This document shows, piece by piece, positions 18,493 through 27,432 of a DNA stretch of 61,375 nt. Within the stretch, counting starts at the first letter, position 1, and each line of letters begins with the position of its first letter. The notes under the pieces are model-generated. The model ran no database searches. It saw nothing but the letters and a program-made list of their open reading frames with translations, and was not told where the DNA came from. The stretch lies in assembly GCA_035356975.1 (NCBI GenBank), contig DAORGW010000002.1, positions 1 through 61,375 of the forward strand. The letters run 5' to 3'. Position numbers and translations under genes: made by a program. The stretch comes from STF1-138 sp035356975 (GTDB lineage Bacteria > Patescibacteriota > Patescibacteriia > UBA1558 > S5-K13).

Positions 18493-18777
18493 ATGAAATT
18501 TATAAAAAATCCACTAAATGAAACATTGGTGGTAAATTTTATGGATGATTCTTGGATTAAAAGGCTCCTAATTTGGCTTATAAAAAACCGGGATGATCTA
18601 GAAATCAATATTGACTGGAGATGGGAGTATATGACCATCAAACCAAATCTTTTAAATCCAATAAGAATAATTGGATCAAAAGATTCAACACTAATTTTTT
18701 GGGAAGAATTTTTCTACATAGACAAAAAAAAATATACCCCCATTAAATTCTTAAAGCAGATAATAAAAGTACTTTAG
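18493..18777 (+). CDS. Small soluble protein, 94 aa, stand-alone
   Basis: The gene has everything needed for strong separate expression: a promoter at 18444, the SD AAGGAGGT five bases before the ATG, and a terminator immediately after the TAG stop. The product is basic and tryptophan-rich (W21, W27, W42, W44), with no signal peptide or membrane helix. It ends YTPIKFLKQIIKVL. I recognise no family. A strong SD is unusual here and links it with the genes at 12061, 35014 and 38950. Confidence 0.8.
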   Translation: MKFIKNPLNETLVVNFMDDSWIKRLLIWLIKNRDDLEINIDWRWEYMTIKPNLLNPIRIIGSKDSTLIFWEEFFYIDKKKYTPIKFLKQIIKVL

Positions 18778-18812
18778 AGCTGGATGTTTATCAAAACTTC
18801 AGCTCTTTTATT
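18777..18812 (+). terminator. Terminator of the 94-aa small gene
   Basis: GAGCTG (18777-18782) pairs with CAGCTC (18800-18805), followed by TTTTATTTT. The stem begins inside the stop codon. Confidence 0.8.
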
Positions 18813-19899
18813 TTAAATTATTAAAAACTTCAATTGTTTTTTCTGCTGTATTTTTCCAAGTATAATTTTTCAAAATTTCAAAATTTTTCTCAACTAAATA
18901 ATTTTTAAATTCCTGATCTTTTAATATTTTCATTGCTTTTCTTATTGCATCACTTCTAAAATCATTAGTATAACAAATCTCATCTAAATTTATTTCCCGA
19001 AATACTTCTAAGTCGGAAATTAACAATGGAACTTTTAAAATTACTGCCTCAAGAATTGTCATTCCAAATCCCTCAAAATTTGAAAAATTTAAATACAGTG
19101 AACAATTTTTTAAAATCTGAATTTTCTCACCTTCGCCAACGTAACCTAAAATTTTTATATGTTCTTTAAATTTTGAATTATCAATTCTAAATTTTATTTT
19201 TTCATAACCATATCCAGGTCCACCAATTAAAACCAAATCGTAATTTAATCCAAATTCAACACAATAACCATCATAAAAATCTATTAATGATTCTATGTTT
19301 TTCTTTGTCTCTAATCTTCCAATATACACAAAATATTTTTTTAAATTAAATTTTTCTAAAATTTCTCTATTATATATAGTATTTTCATACTTTTCAAAAT
19401 CAATTCCATGAGAAATCACTCTAATTTTTTCTTCATTTATATTATAAATTTTTATTATGTCTTTTTTTGTAAAAAATGATGGTGAGATTATTGCATCTGT
19501 TTTTTTTAATTTATTTGCACCTAAATTCAAAGAAATTTTTTGCAAAAAAGAATAATAGTCCGGATAATGTTTATAGCCCAAATCATGCCAAGTTATAATT
19601 TTTTTACAATGACATATTGGCAGATTATGTGATGGCGAGAAAAAAATATCTAAATTATATTTTTTTAAACTCAGACTAAGTCTAAAAATTGTCCAAAATT
19701 TTTTCATGGGCCAATTTAAAACAATATTTTTTACATTGTTAAAATTTGTAAATTCATAACTTAGTTTTTCTCTGGAAAATAAAAAATATTGATTTTTTTT
19801 ATCAATATTTAAAATATTTTTTACTATATAATAAGAATACCACTCTGTACCGGTTTTCTGTTTGATTTCAATTCTAGAACAATCTATTCCAATATTCAT
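18808..19899 (-). CDS. Glycosyltransferase family 4 (GT-B)
   Basis: A fourth GT4 enzyme, 363 residues, outside the main glycan operon. It begins MNIGIDCSRIEIKQKTGTEWYSY, has YFVYIGRLETKKNIE at the donor-domain start and FEGFGMTILEAV (E-x7-E) near 275-290. It contains no membrane helix. Separated from the other glycosyltransferases by rnpB and two orphan genes, it probably serves the same surface glycan. A word-repeat hairpin separates it from mreB2. Confidence 0.88.
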   Translation of the reverse strand: MNIGIDCSRIEIKQKTGTEWYSYYIVKNILNIDKKNQYFLFSREKLSYEFTNFNNVKNIVLNWPMKKFWTIFRLSLSLKKYNLDIFFSPSHNLPICHCKKIITWHDLGYKHYPDYYSFLQKISLNLGANKLKKTDAIISPSFFTKKDIIKIYNINEEKIRVISHGIDFEKYENTIYNREILEKFNLKKYFVYIGRLETKKNIESLIDFYDGYCVEFGLNYDLVLIGGPGYGYEKIKFRIDNSKFKEHIKILGYVGEGEKIQILKNCSLYLNFSNFEGFGMTILEAVILKVPLLISDLEVFREINLDEICYTNDFRSDAIRKAMKILKDQEFKNYLVEKNFEILKNYTWKNTAEKTIEVFNNLK

Positions 19900-19901
19900 A
19901 T

Positions 19902-19968
19902 TATCTATCAGCTTTAGCTATAGGCTATCAGCAATGCATTTCCTAAAAACTGAAAGCTGAATGTTAAA
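19902..19968. repeat. Word-repeat hairpin (CAGCTTT/AAAGCTG)
   Basis: TCAGCTTT and AAAGCTGA are inverted and CTATCAGC is repeated directly inside. The words ATTTCCTAAAAACTGA recur at 35240, so some of this class share sequence as well as form. Confidence 0.45.
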
Positions 19969-19974
19969 AACTAT

Positions 19975-20988
19975 TTATCTTGCTGACAACAAACTTCTCT
20001 TATATGATTCCAGGTTTTCGAGTGCAATTCCTGTTCCCTTTGCAACACAAAGATATGGATGATCTGATGCATAAGAAGGAACTCCCGTTGTCTGATTTAA
20101 TAATTTATCTAAATTTCTAAGCTGAGCTGTACCACCAGATAAAATCATACCCTTTTCCATAACATCTGCTGATAACTCGGGTGGAGTATCAAATAAAACA
20201 GCTTTTATTGCTGAAATAATTCCATAAATATCATTCTGTAATGCTTCTGTTATGTCATCTGATGTAATTTTCAAAATTCTTGGAAGTCCTGTTATCATGT
20301 CTCTTCCCTTAATCTGCATACTCATTTTTTCCTTATCATCTAAAAATAAAGCTGAGCCGATTTTAATTTTTGCTTGCTCTGAGGTGGACTCACCAATAGC
20401 TAATCCATATTTTTTCTTAATGTGTTCCATTATTGATAAATCAAATTTTGTTCCACCAATTCTTACGGATTTACATGTGACTATTCCACCAAGTGAAATA
20501 ACTGCAATTTCTGTTGTTCCACCACCAAGCTCAACGATCATATGTCCAGAAGCAGAACCAATTGGAATCTCTGCACCTATTGCAGCGGCAAGTGGTTGTT
20601 TAATTATATAAGCTGCTTTTGCCCCTGCTGAAATTGTAGCGCCTATTACCGCCCTTCTTTCTGTTGATGTAATACCCGCGGGAACTGATATCATAACCTC
20701 TGGTCTAAAAATTTTAATTCCAGACAAAGATTTGTTAATAAAATATCTTAACATGCTTTCAGTTGTTCTATAATCTGCAATTACACCATCTTTAAGTGGT
20801 CTATAGGCCATTATAGAATCAGGGGTTCTACCAATCATTTCTTTTGCTTCATTTCCCACTGCTAAAACTTTTTTATCAATAGTTGAAATAGCAACAACAG
20901 ATGGCTCATTTATTATGATCCCCTTTTTGGGTACATAAACTAGTGTTGTTGTCGTGCCCAGATCTATTCCTATTTTTTTTCTAAACAT
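19975..20988 (-). CDS. mreB: Rod-shape protein MreB, second copy
   Basis: An actin-fold filament protein that guides lateral wall synthesis. The 337-residue product has the phosphate-1 loop GIDLGTTTTLVYV, phosphate-2 VELGGGTTEIAVISLGG and the adenosine motif ILSGGTAQL. It is a clear paralogue of the MreB at 24808 in the same cluster. It overlaps greA by one base, so it is translated in the greA transcript. The full set of nucleotide-binding motifs suggests it is active; its division of labour with the other copy is unknown. Confidence 0.93.
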   Translation of the reverse strand: MFRKKIGIDLGTTTTLVYVPKKGIIINEPSVVAISTIDKKVLAVGNEAKEMIGRTPDSIMAYRPLKDGVIADYRTTESMLRYFINKSLSGIKIFRPEVMISVPAGITSTERRAVIGATISAGAKAAYIIKQPLAAAIGAEIPIGSASGHMIVELGGGTTEIAVISLGGIVTCKSVRIGGTKFDLSIMEHIKKKYGLAIGESTSEQAKIKIGSALFLDDKEKMSMQIKGRDMITGLPRILKITSDDITEALQNDIYGIISAIKAVLFDTPPELSADVMEKGMILSGGTAQLRNLDKLLNQTTGVPSYASDHPYLCVAKGTGIALENLESYKRSLLSAR

Positions 20989-21455
20989 TATTTTATATCT
21001 AAAATTTTACACTTAACTTTTCCTTTTGGAACCTCAACTTCAAATTCATCTCCCTTTAATTTTCCAATAAGTGATTGGCCTAGTGGTGAATTATAAGAAA
21101 TTAATCCCTTAAATGGATCGCTATCAGTAGCGCCCACGATTTCAAATTCTTTTTTATTTCCATCAAATTCAACTGATAACCTAGAACCAATTTTAACAAC
21201 TGTACTTTTTGATGACCCTGATGTATCAACTATACTTGATGTTTTAAAAAGATGTTCAATTTCTAGAATTCTTCCTTCTATAAATGCCTGCTCTTCTTTT
21301 GCATCTTGATATTCTGCATTTTCAGACAAATCACCAAATTCCCTTGCCTTGTCTATTCTCTTTGCAACTTCCAATCTCTTTGTTTTTTTTAAATATTCAA
21401 GCTCTTCTTGTAATTTTTTATATCCCTCTTCCGTTAAAAAACTTGTATCTGACAT
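20988..21455 (-). CDS. greA: Transcription elongation factor GreA
   Basis: GreA stimulates RNA polymerase to cleave backtracked RNA. The 155-residue protein has the N-terminal coiled coil with the acidic tip (AREFGDLSENAEYQDAKEEQ) and the C-terminal FKBP-like domain ending KGKVKCKILDIK. Length and motifs are standard. It lies between PBP2 and mreB2, sharing one base with the latter. No SD. Confidence 0.96.
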   Translation of the reverse strand: MSDTSFLTEEGYKKLQEELEYLKKTKRLEVAKRIDKAREFGDLSENAEYQDAKEEQAFIEGRILEIEHLFKTSSIVDTSGSSKSTVVKIGSRLSVEFDGNKKEFEIVGATDSDPFKGLISYNSPLGQSLIGKLKGDEFEVEVPKGKVKCKILDIK

Positions 21456-21528
21456 AAATTTGTTATTGTTAATAGAAAAACTAGACAGCGCAAAAGCTCT
21501 CTAATTAGTTTAATAATCTGGCAAATTT

Positions 21529-23460
21529 TTATTTCTGCCTATCTTTAAAATACCATAATAAAATATCTCTAGCAAGTGGCACGGCAACACTACTTCCCTC
21601 TCCCCCTCCTTCAATCATAATAGTTATTACTATTTCTGGATTTTCGTATGGAGCATATCCAGTAAACCAGGCGTGTGTTTTTCCTTCATTTCCAAACTGT
21701 GCTGTACCAGTTTTGCCAGTTGCCTCAATAGGAAGAGTAGATAAAAACCTTGAACTTCCAGAAGTAACACCTTGTCTCATTCCTTCTTGAACTAATTGTA
21801 ATTTATCACCGTCAATAAAATTAGAATTTTTGATTTTCACTGGGATAATTTCTTCTATTCCTGAAATATTAATTTTTTTATCAACAATTTTAGGTTCATA
21901 TAATTTTCCTCCATTTGCTATAACGCTCGTAAGCATTGCAATTTGTAGTGGTGTAGCTAAGGCATCACCCTGACCAATACTTAAATGATACGTATCTCCT
22001 ATATACCATGGTTCATTTTTTACCTCTTGTTTCCATTTCTGTGATGGTAAAAATCCACTTGCTTCTCCAGGTAAATCTATTTCTAATTTTTGAGACAAAC
22101 CAAATTTTTTTGCATATTCAACAATTTTTTCTAAACCCAGGCCATTAAAATTATTATAACCACCGCCAACTGTATAAAAAAATGTATTGACAGACTCTGC
22201 TATCGCCTTTAAAACATTTGTAGATCCATGCCCGCCAGATTTCCAGTCAGGAAAAAACCACTCACCATATTTTATTCCACCATTACTCATAAAACTTGTA
22301 TTTCTATCAACTATATTTTCCTGTAAAGCCGCAGCCGCCATTATTAATTTAAATGTTGATCCAGGGGGATATTCTCCCGATATTGCTCTAAAAAACATGG
22401 GTAAGTCGGGGTCTTCTATTAATTTTTTATAATCTTCATTATTTAATTTCTCAGAAAATATATTATTATCATAGGAAGGGGTGGAAATTAACGCTAAAAT
22501 TCTTCCATTTCTTGGATCAACAGCTACAATATTAGCTTTTTTAAATCCTGTTCTTGTTAAAAGATTACTTAATAGTTCATATGATTTTAGCTGTAAATCT
22601 AAATCTAAAGATAAAACAAGGTTTGTTCCATCCTGTGGTTTATCAAATGCAACTTCTTTTATCTCCCTACCCAAAGAATCAACTTCTATTTTTCTTTTCC
22701 CCATTACTCCTCTCAAATCTTTTTCATATTCATATTCTACTCCAGTTTTTCCAATTTTATTATCCAAAAAATATCCCTCATTTTTCAATTCTTCATACTC
22801 TTTATCTGAAATTTTTCCCATATAACCCAGTATATGAGCGAGTGGCTCTTTGTAGATATACTCTCTTTTATTGTTAATAATAACAGAGACTCCATTTAAA
22901 TTTTTTGTAATAACAATAAGTCTCATTGCATCATCATAACTAAGAGATTCTTTTATTATTCTTGGTTTAAAATTTTCTAAAACATCTTTGGAAATATACT
23001 TTGATAAATCAAGCTCATGGTCTCCAACACCATAGCGTAAAATATTTTGAGTCTTTAATAGTTCATCATTATTTTTAGGAAGATCTATGGGCAAAATTTG
23101 AAGAGAAAAACTAGCTCCATTTTTAAGAAGTGGCTTCATATTTCTATCATAAATGATCCCTCGATCTGGATCCACTCTTTTTATTCTAATTCTGTTTTCA
23201 TCTGCAGATAATCTATAATCATCACCACTTAAAATTTGCAAATAAAAAACTCTTCCAAAAATAATTACCCAAACGCAGAGCATAAAAATAGTCATTATTG
23301 AAAATCTATATTTATTTAACAAAATTCCTATATTACCACCACTCTCGTAAGTATTAAAAAAATCTCCCATTCCTCTTTTCTGAGAATAGTCCTTTATTAA
23401 AGAATTTTTTTTATCTGGTCTAGATTTTAAATCTATTTCAGATATTTCAAAATATTCCAT
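21529..23460 (-). CDS. mrdA: Penicillin-binding protein 2 (elongasome transpeptidase)
   Basis: PBP2 crosslinks lateral wall peptidoglycan with the MreBCD complex. The 643-residue protein has a single N-terminal membrane helix (about 52-76), a PBP dimerisation domain and a transpeptidase domain. The domain has the active serine in PPGSTFKL (near 370), SVN near 420 and KTGTAQFG near 580. All three catalytic motifs are intact. It follows mreD by 10 nt, as in many mre operons. Confidence 0.95.
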   Translation of the reverse strand: MEYFEISEIDLKSRPDKKNSLIKDYSQKRGMGDFFNTYESGGNIGILLNKYRFSIMTIFMLCVWVIIFGRVFYLQILSGDDYRLSADENRIRIKRVDPDRGIIYDRNMKPLLKNGASFSLQILPIDLPKNNDELLKTQNILRYGVGDHELDLSKYISKDVLENFKPRIIKESLSYDDAMRLIVITKNLNGVSVIINNKREYIYKEPLAHILGYMGKISDKEYEELKNEGYFLDNKIGKTGVEYEYEKDLRGVMGKRKIEVDSLGREIKEVAFDKPQDGTNLVLSLDLDLQLKSYELLSNLLTRTGFKKANIVAVDPRNGRILALISTPSYDNNIFSEKLNNEDYKKLIEDPDLPMFFRAISGEYPPGSTFKLIMAAAALQENIVDRNTSFMSNGGIKYGEWFFPDWKSGGHGSTNVLKAIAESVNTFFYTVGGGYNNFNGLGLEKIVEYAKKFGLSQKLEIDLPGEASGFLPSQKWKQEVKNEPWYIGDTYHLSIGQGDALATPLQIAMLTSVIANGGKLYEPKIVDKKINISGIEEIIPVKIKNSNFIDGDKLQLVQEGMRQGVTSGSSRFLSTLPIEATGKTGTAQFGNEGKTHAWFTGYAPYENPEIVITIMIEGGGEGSSVAVPLARDILLWYFKDRQK

Positions 23461-23470
23461 ATTAACCTAA

Positions 23471-23980
23471 TTAACCTATTGAAATAAATCTATTTTTAGT
23501 TTTATGAGATAATGTATTTGTAAGATAATAAAAAAAGCTCGAAATAATAATATTAAAAAATATCGCCTCAAAAAGCATAACAATATATTTCCCAAAATTA
23601 ATATTATAAATACCTAAATTTAAACTATTTATAAGTAAATTGTAAAGAAAGAAAAAAACAAATAAAAAAAATATACCCATCATATTCATCCAAACATATG
23701 TAGAAAATCTGTCATTTGGTAAAAGCTCTTTTTCTATATAATAAAGAATTATAAATATTAATAAAAAAGAAAATATATATACACCAAAATTTATTGCAAA
23801 AAAATCCATAATCACTGCACTCATAAAAGCTACAATAAGTGAATCATTGGGATTATGAAAAAATAAAACGTAAATAAAAAAAATTAATGGTAAATTAAGA
23901 TTTAAAATTCCAAAATCAAAACTTGATTGAATCAAGGCAAGAACAAAAGAAAGTAATATTATAATAATTTTAAATTTCAT
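23471..23980 (-). CDS. mreD: Rod-shape protein MreD
   Basis: MreD is the integral membrane part of the elongasome. The 169-residue protein has five to six predicted helices and little else, as is usual. It overlaps mreC by four bases and precedes PBP2. The sequence is poorly conserved in this family, so the call rests on topology, length and position. Confidence 0.85.
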   Translation of the reverse strand: MKFKIIIILLSFVLALIQSSFDFGILNLNLPLIFFIYVLFFHNPNDSLIVAFMSAVIMDFFAINFGVYIFSFLLIFIILYYIEKELLPNDRFSTYVWMNMMGIFFLFVFFFLYNLLINSLNLGIYNINFGKYIVMLFEAIFFNIIISSFFYYLTNTLSHKTKNRFISIG

Positions 23981-24789
23981 TGAATTATCATAACATTTAC
24001 AAAATTTAAAAAATTCATATCAAAAAATGGATAAACAACGGCTGTCTTGAAATAATCTCCATCAGAAAAAGTTAATTCTCTAATCTGACCTATAACTAAA
24101 CCCCTTGGAATATATTCTTCAAATCCAGATGTTGTAACAATATCTCCTGTTTTAACTTTTGAATCTAGTGGAATATAAGACATTTCCATTGCATTTGCTA
24201 AATTACCTTTTAAAATTCCAGATATTTTTTCCTCTCCCTGAATTGAAGCACTTATTAAACTTTTTCTATCCGATAATAACATTACGTCTGCAAAATTATC
24301 ATCTGTTTTTAAAATTGTTCCTATTAAAACTCCATTATATATAACTGGTAAATTGTCAAAAATTCCGTCATTTTTACCAACATTTATTCTGACCATATTC
24401 CCGCTATCTAAATTAAAACCTGAAACAACTTCTCCAGTAACAAATTTTACATTTGGTGTTTTTATATAACCAATTTCATTTTTTAATACTGTATTTTCAT
24501 TTTGTAATTCTTGCAATTTACTATAATCAACAACTCTCTCTGCTAATTGTTTATTCAAATCATTTATATAACTTCTTATTTCTTTATGATGAAAAATATA
24601 ATAAAAATAAGAATCAATATTTTGACTCAAATCATAAGAAGCCGATCTTGGTTTTTCTGTAATATTAAAAAATGTCTTCTTAATTGGAGACAATATTTTA
24701 TTGTAGTTTAGTATTATTAAAAAAAATGCAATTATAACAATCCAAAAAAATAATTTCCTTTTTAAAACTTCTCTCATAAATTTATTCAA
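23977..24789 (-). CDS. mreC: Rod-shape protein MreC
   Basis: MreC is a periplasmic scaffold of the elongasome. The 270-residue product has one membrane helix near 12-30, a coiled coil (about 60-105) and two beta-barrel domains with NIDSGNMVRINVGKNDGI-like and GDIVTTSGFEEYIPRGLVIGQI. The latter is the MreC signature. It lies 18 nt behind mreB and overlaps mreD. Confidence 0.93.
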   Translation of the reverse strand: MNKFMREVLKRKLFFWIVIIAFFLIILNYNKILSPIKKTFFNITEKPRSASYDLSQNIDSYFYYIFHHKEIRSYINDLNKQLAERVVDYSKLQELQNENTVLKNEIGYIKTPNVKFVTGEVVSGFNLDSGNMVRINVGKNDGIFDNLPVIYNGVLIGTILKTDDNFADVMLLSDRKSLISASIQGEEKISGILKGNLANAMEMSYIPLDSKVKTGDIVTTSGFEEYIPRGLVIGQIRELTFSDGDYFKTAVVYPFFDMNFLNFVNVMIIQ

Positions 24790-24807
24790 TTGAGTTAAAA
24801 TTTTAAA

Positions 24808-25860
24808 CTATCTTCTTCTATGATCAGATGCAGGAGGTAAAAATAAATCTTTTAAATTGTCAAAATCCTCCAAAACAATACCTATTCCGCGAACAACAGT
24901 TGTAAGTGGATCATCAGCTATCGTAACCGGAATCAATGTTTCTTCATATATAAGCTTATCTAATCCACGAAGTCCAGCACCACCACCAGATAAAATCATT
25001 CCTTTTTGATATAAATCAGATACAATTTCTGGGGGGGTTTGTTCTATAACATCTTTTACTGCAACAACTATAGAATCAATTGATCTTTTTATTGCATCTC
25101 TTATCTCATCACTTTTTATTACAATTTCTTTTGGTAATCCATTTAATAAATTTCTTCCCCTAACTTTTATTCTTAAACCCTTTTCAAGGGGCAAAACACT
25201 TCCTATTTTTATTTTAGTTTGTTCTGCAGATCTTTCTCCCAAAAATACATTATATTTTTCTCTTATATAATCAATTATATCATTATCCAGTTTTTCTCCC
25301 GCAATTTTAAGAGATTTTGAAGCAACAATTCCACCAAGTGAAATAACCGCAATTTCTGTTTTTCCCCCACCAATTTCAATAATCATACTTCCACTTGCTT
25401 CCTGAATTGGCAATCTTGCACCAATTGAAGTTGCGACCGGTTGCTCTATTAAATGAACCTCTCTTGCACCTGCAGAAACAGCAACATCTTCTACTGCTTT
25501 TCTCTCTACCTCTGTTATATCAAGTGGAACTCCAATTATAATTCTTGGACGAGGTGCAAAAGAAAATGATTCTTTATGAATTCTATCTACAAAATATTTC
25601 ATCATTTTTTCTGCGACTTCAAAATCAGAAATAATTCCATTTCTAAGAGGTTGTACGGCTGAAATATGTTGAGGCGTTTTACCAAGCATTCTTCTAGCCT
25701 CTTCTCCAACTGACAAAATTTGATCAGTTCTTAAATTAATTGCGACAACGGATGGTTCGTTTATAACAATCCCCTTGCCCTTTACATAGACCAAAGTATT
25801 TGATGTTCCTAAATCAACACCAATATCTTTTGAAAATTTTCCAAAAAAACTCTTCAACAT
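24808..25860 (-). CDS. mreB: Rod-shape protein MreB, first copy
   Basis: The canonical MreB of the mreBCD cluster, 350 residues. It has GVDLGTSNTLVYVKGKGIV, IEIGGGKTEIAVISLGG and ILSGGGAGLRGLDKLI, the three actin-fold nucleotide motifs. It precedes mreC by 18 nt. A second mreB closes the same gene cluster at 19975. It begins three nt after proS ends, so the two may be co-transcribed. Confidence 0.95.
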   Translation of the reverse strand: MLKSFFGKFSKDIGVDLGTSNTLVYVKGKGIVINEPSVVAINLRTDQILSVGEEARRMLGKTPQHISAVQPLRNGIISDFEVAEKMMKYFVDRIHKESFSFAPRPRIIIGVPLDITEVERKAVEDVAVSAGAREVHLIEQPVATSIGARLPIQEASGSMIIEIGGGKTEIAVISLGGIVASKSLKIAGEKLDNDIIDYIREKYNVFLGERSAEQTKIKIGSVLPLEKGLRIKVRGRNLLNGLPKEIVIKSDEIRDAIKRSIDSIVVAVKDVIEQTPPEIVSDLYQKGMILSGGGAGLRGLDKLIYEETLIPVTIADDPLTTVVRGIGIVLEDFDNLKDLFLPPASDHRRR

Positions 25861-25862
25861 AA

Positions 25863-27104
25863 TTATTTAAAAAATTCTTTTTTTAATAAATCAATTGATT
25901 CTTTTTGCGATAAAATTTGACTCGTTTTATCTATTCTCTTTTTTATTTCTATTTTATCACCCAACTTATCACTTAAAATAAACCTATAATAAATTCCAAT
26001 TAAATCAGCATCTTTTAATTTAACCCCCGGATTTTCATTTCTGTCATCATATAGTACTTCAATATTGTTTTTTTGTAAAATATTATAAAATTTATCATCT
26101 TTATTCGTTCTTAAATCAAGTAAATGAACATTAAATGGCGAAACATTTTTTGGCCACATTAATCCGTTTTTATCATTATGAATTTCTGCGATTGTTCCCA
26201 TAACTCTCCCCGGTCCTATACCATAACTCCCCATAAAGACGTCTTGTTTTACACCATTTTCATTTGTAAATTGTAAATCAAGCGCACCTGAAAATTTATA
26301 TCCAAGCGTAAAAATATTTCCAACCTCAACAGCACGCTCCTCAATCAAATCTTTTTTATTCAAACTTAAATTATTTAATACTTCGTCATTGTAAACTTCT
26401 TTATTCACGGCAAGCTTCTTTTTTTTATCAACATAAATTGTATCCTCACCATTTTTAGCTAATGTTTGAAATTCATGTGAATATTTACTAAAAACTCCTC
26501 CGGATGCAAAAGTTAAATAAGTTATATCTCCCAATCCGCATCTTTCAAAAACATTTATGTATGCTTGCTTTGATTTTTCATAAAATATCTCGTGCTCTTT
26601 TTGATCTCTACAAAAAGAATACATATCTTTCATAAGAAACTCTCTGCATCTCATAATTCCACCCTTTGCACGAAGTTCATTTCTAAACTTAGTTTGAATC
26701 TGATATGCAAATTTTGGTAAATCCTTATAGGAGCTTATATAATTTTTCATTAAATTCGTGAGTGGTTCTTCATGTGTAAAGCTAAGTCCTAATTCTGTAT
26801 TATTTTTCAATTTTGTTCTAAACCAATTATCCACCGATTCATCACTCCACCTATCTGTTTTTTTCCATAATTCTGGATTTTGCAATGATGTTAAAAACAA
26901 TTCCTGTCCTCCTATCGCATTCATTTCTTCACGAATTATATTATTTATTTTATTTAGAACCCTAAGTCCAAGGGGTAAATAAACATAAACACCGGCAAGT
27001 TCTTTATAAATAAAACTGGATTTTAAAAGAAATTGGGTGCTTATACTTTTTTCTTCTTTATCAATACTTCTTAGAGTTTTTGTAAAAAGTTGTGATTGTT
27101 TCAT
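25863..27104 (-). CDS. proS: Prolyl-tRNA synthetase, short form
   Basis: A class II synthetase that charges tRNA-Pro. At 413 residues it lacks the roughly 180-residue editing insert found in the E. coli type between motifs 2 and 3. Class II motif 2 is visible in FRNELRAKGGIMRCREFLMKD and motif 3 in GSYGIGPGRVMGTI. The C-terminal anticodon-binding domain begins near NVHLLDLRTN. Lack of the insert implies no cis-editing of Ala-tRNA-Pro by this enzyme. Confidence 0.93.
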   Translation of the reverse strand: MKQSQLFTKTLRSIDKEEKSISTQFLLKSSFIYKELAGVYVYLPLGLRVLNKINNIIREEMNAIGGQELFLTSLQNPELWKKTDRWSDESVDNWFRTKLKNNTELGLSFTHEEPLTNLMKNYISSYKDLPKFAYQIQTKFRNELRAKGGIMRCREFLMKDMYSFCRDQKEHEIFYEKSKQAYINVFERCGLGDITYLTFASGGVFSKYSHEFQTLAKNGEDTIYVDKKKKLAVNKEVYNDEVLNNLSLNKKDLIEERAVEVGNIFTLGYKFSGALDLQFTNENGVKQDVFMGSYGIGPGRVMGTIAEIHNDKNGLMWPKNVSPFNVHLLDLRTNKDDKFYNILQKNNIEVLYDDRNENPGVKLKDADLIGIYYRFILSDKLGDKIEIKKRIDKTSQILSQKESIDLLKKEFFK

Positions 27105-27132
27105 TTTTTTATTTCGAGCTATGCTCTATATT

Positions 27133-27432
27133 TTAAATATTTTTTGACATTATATTTAACATTCTTTTTATTTCATTTTTTACACTTAAATCATTGTAAT
27201 CTCCACTATGTGCCGTTTGTCCTTGGTATGATGCTTTTTTTTGATCTAAATGTAAATCAAATTCATAAAAATTATTGTTTTTTTCAAAATATAAATGCCA
27301 TCTCGGGTAAAATCCAACATTTGATAATCTTCTTATATAACTATTTTCATATCTTGGATGTAAACGATATCCACATTTTTTCAAAATCACATCAAGATTT
27401 TCTTTAAAATCTGCTTGTATTTTAAATTTCAT
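27133..27432 (-). CDS. Hypothetical protein, 99 aa
   Basis: A small soluble basic protein with many Tyr and His residues (GYRLHPRYENSYIRRL, FYPRWHLYFEKNNNFYEFDLHLDQKK). I recall similar short proteins in Patescibacteria near rseP but cannot name a family. It abuts rseP (27433) with no gap, so it is probably the last gene of the frr-rseP transcript. No function is inferred. Confidence 0.7.
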   Translation of the reverse strand: MKFKIQADFKENLDVILKKCGYRLHPRYENSYIRRLSNVGFYPRWHLYFEKNNNFYEFDLHLDQKKASYQGQTAHSGDYNDLSVKNEIKRMLNIMSKNI

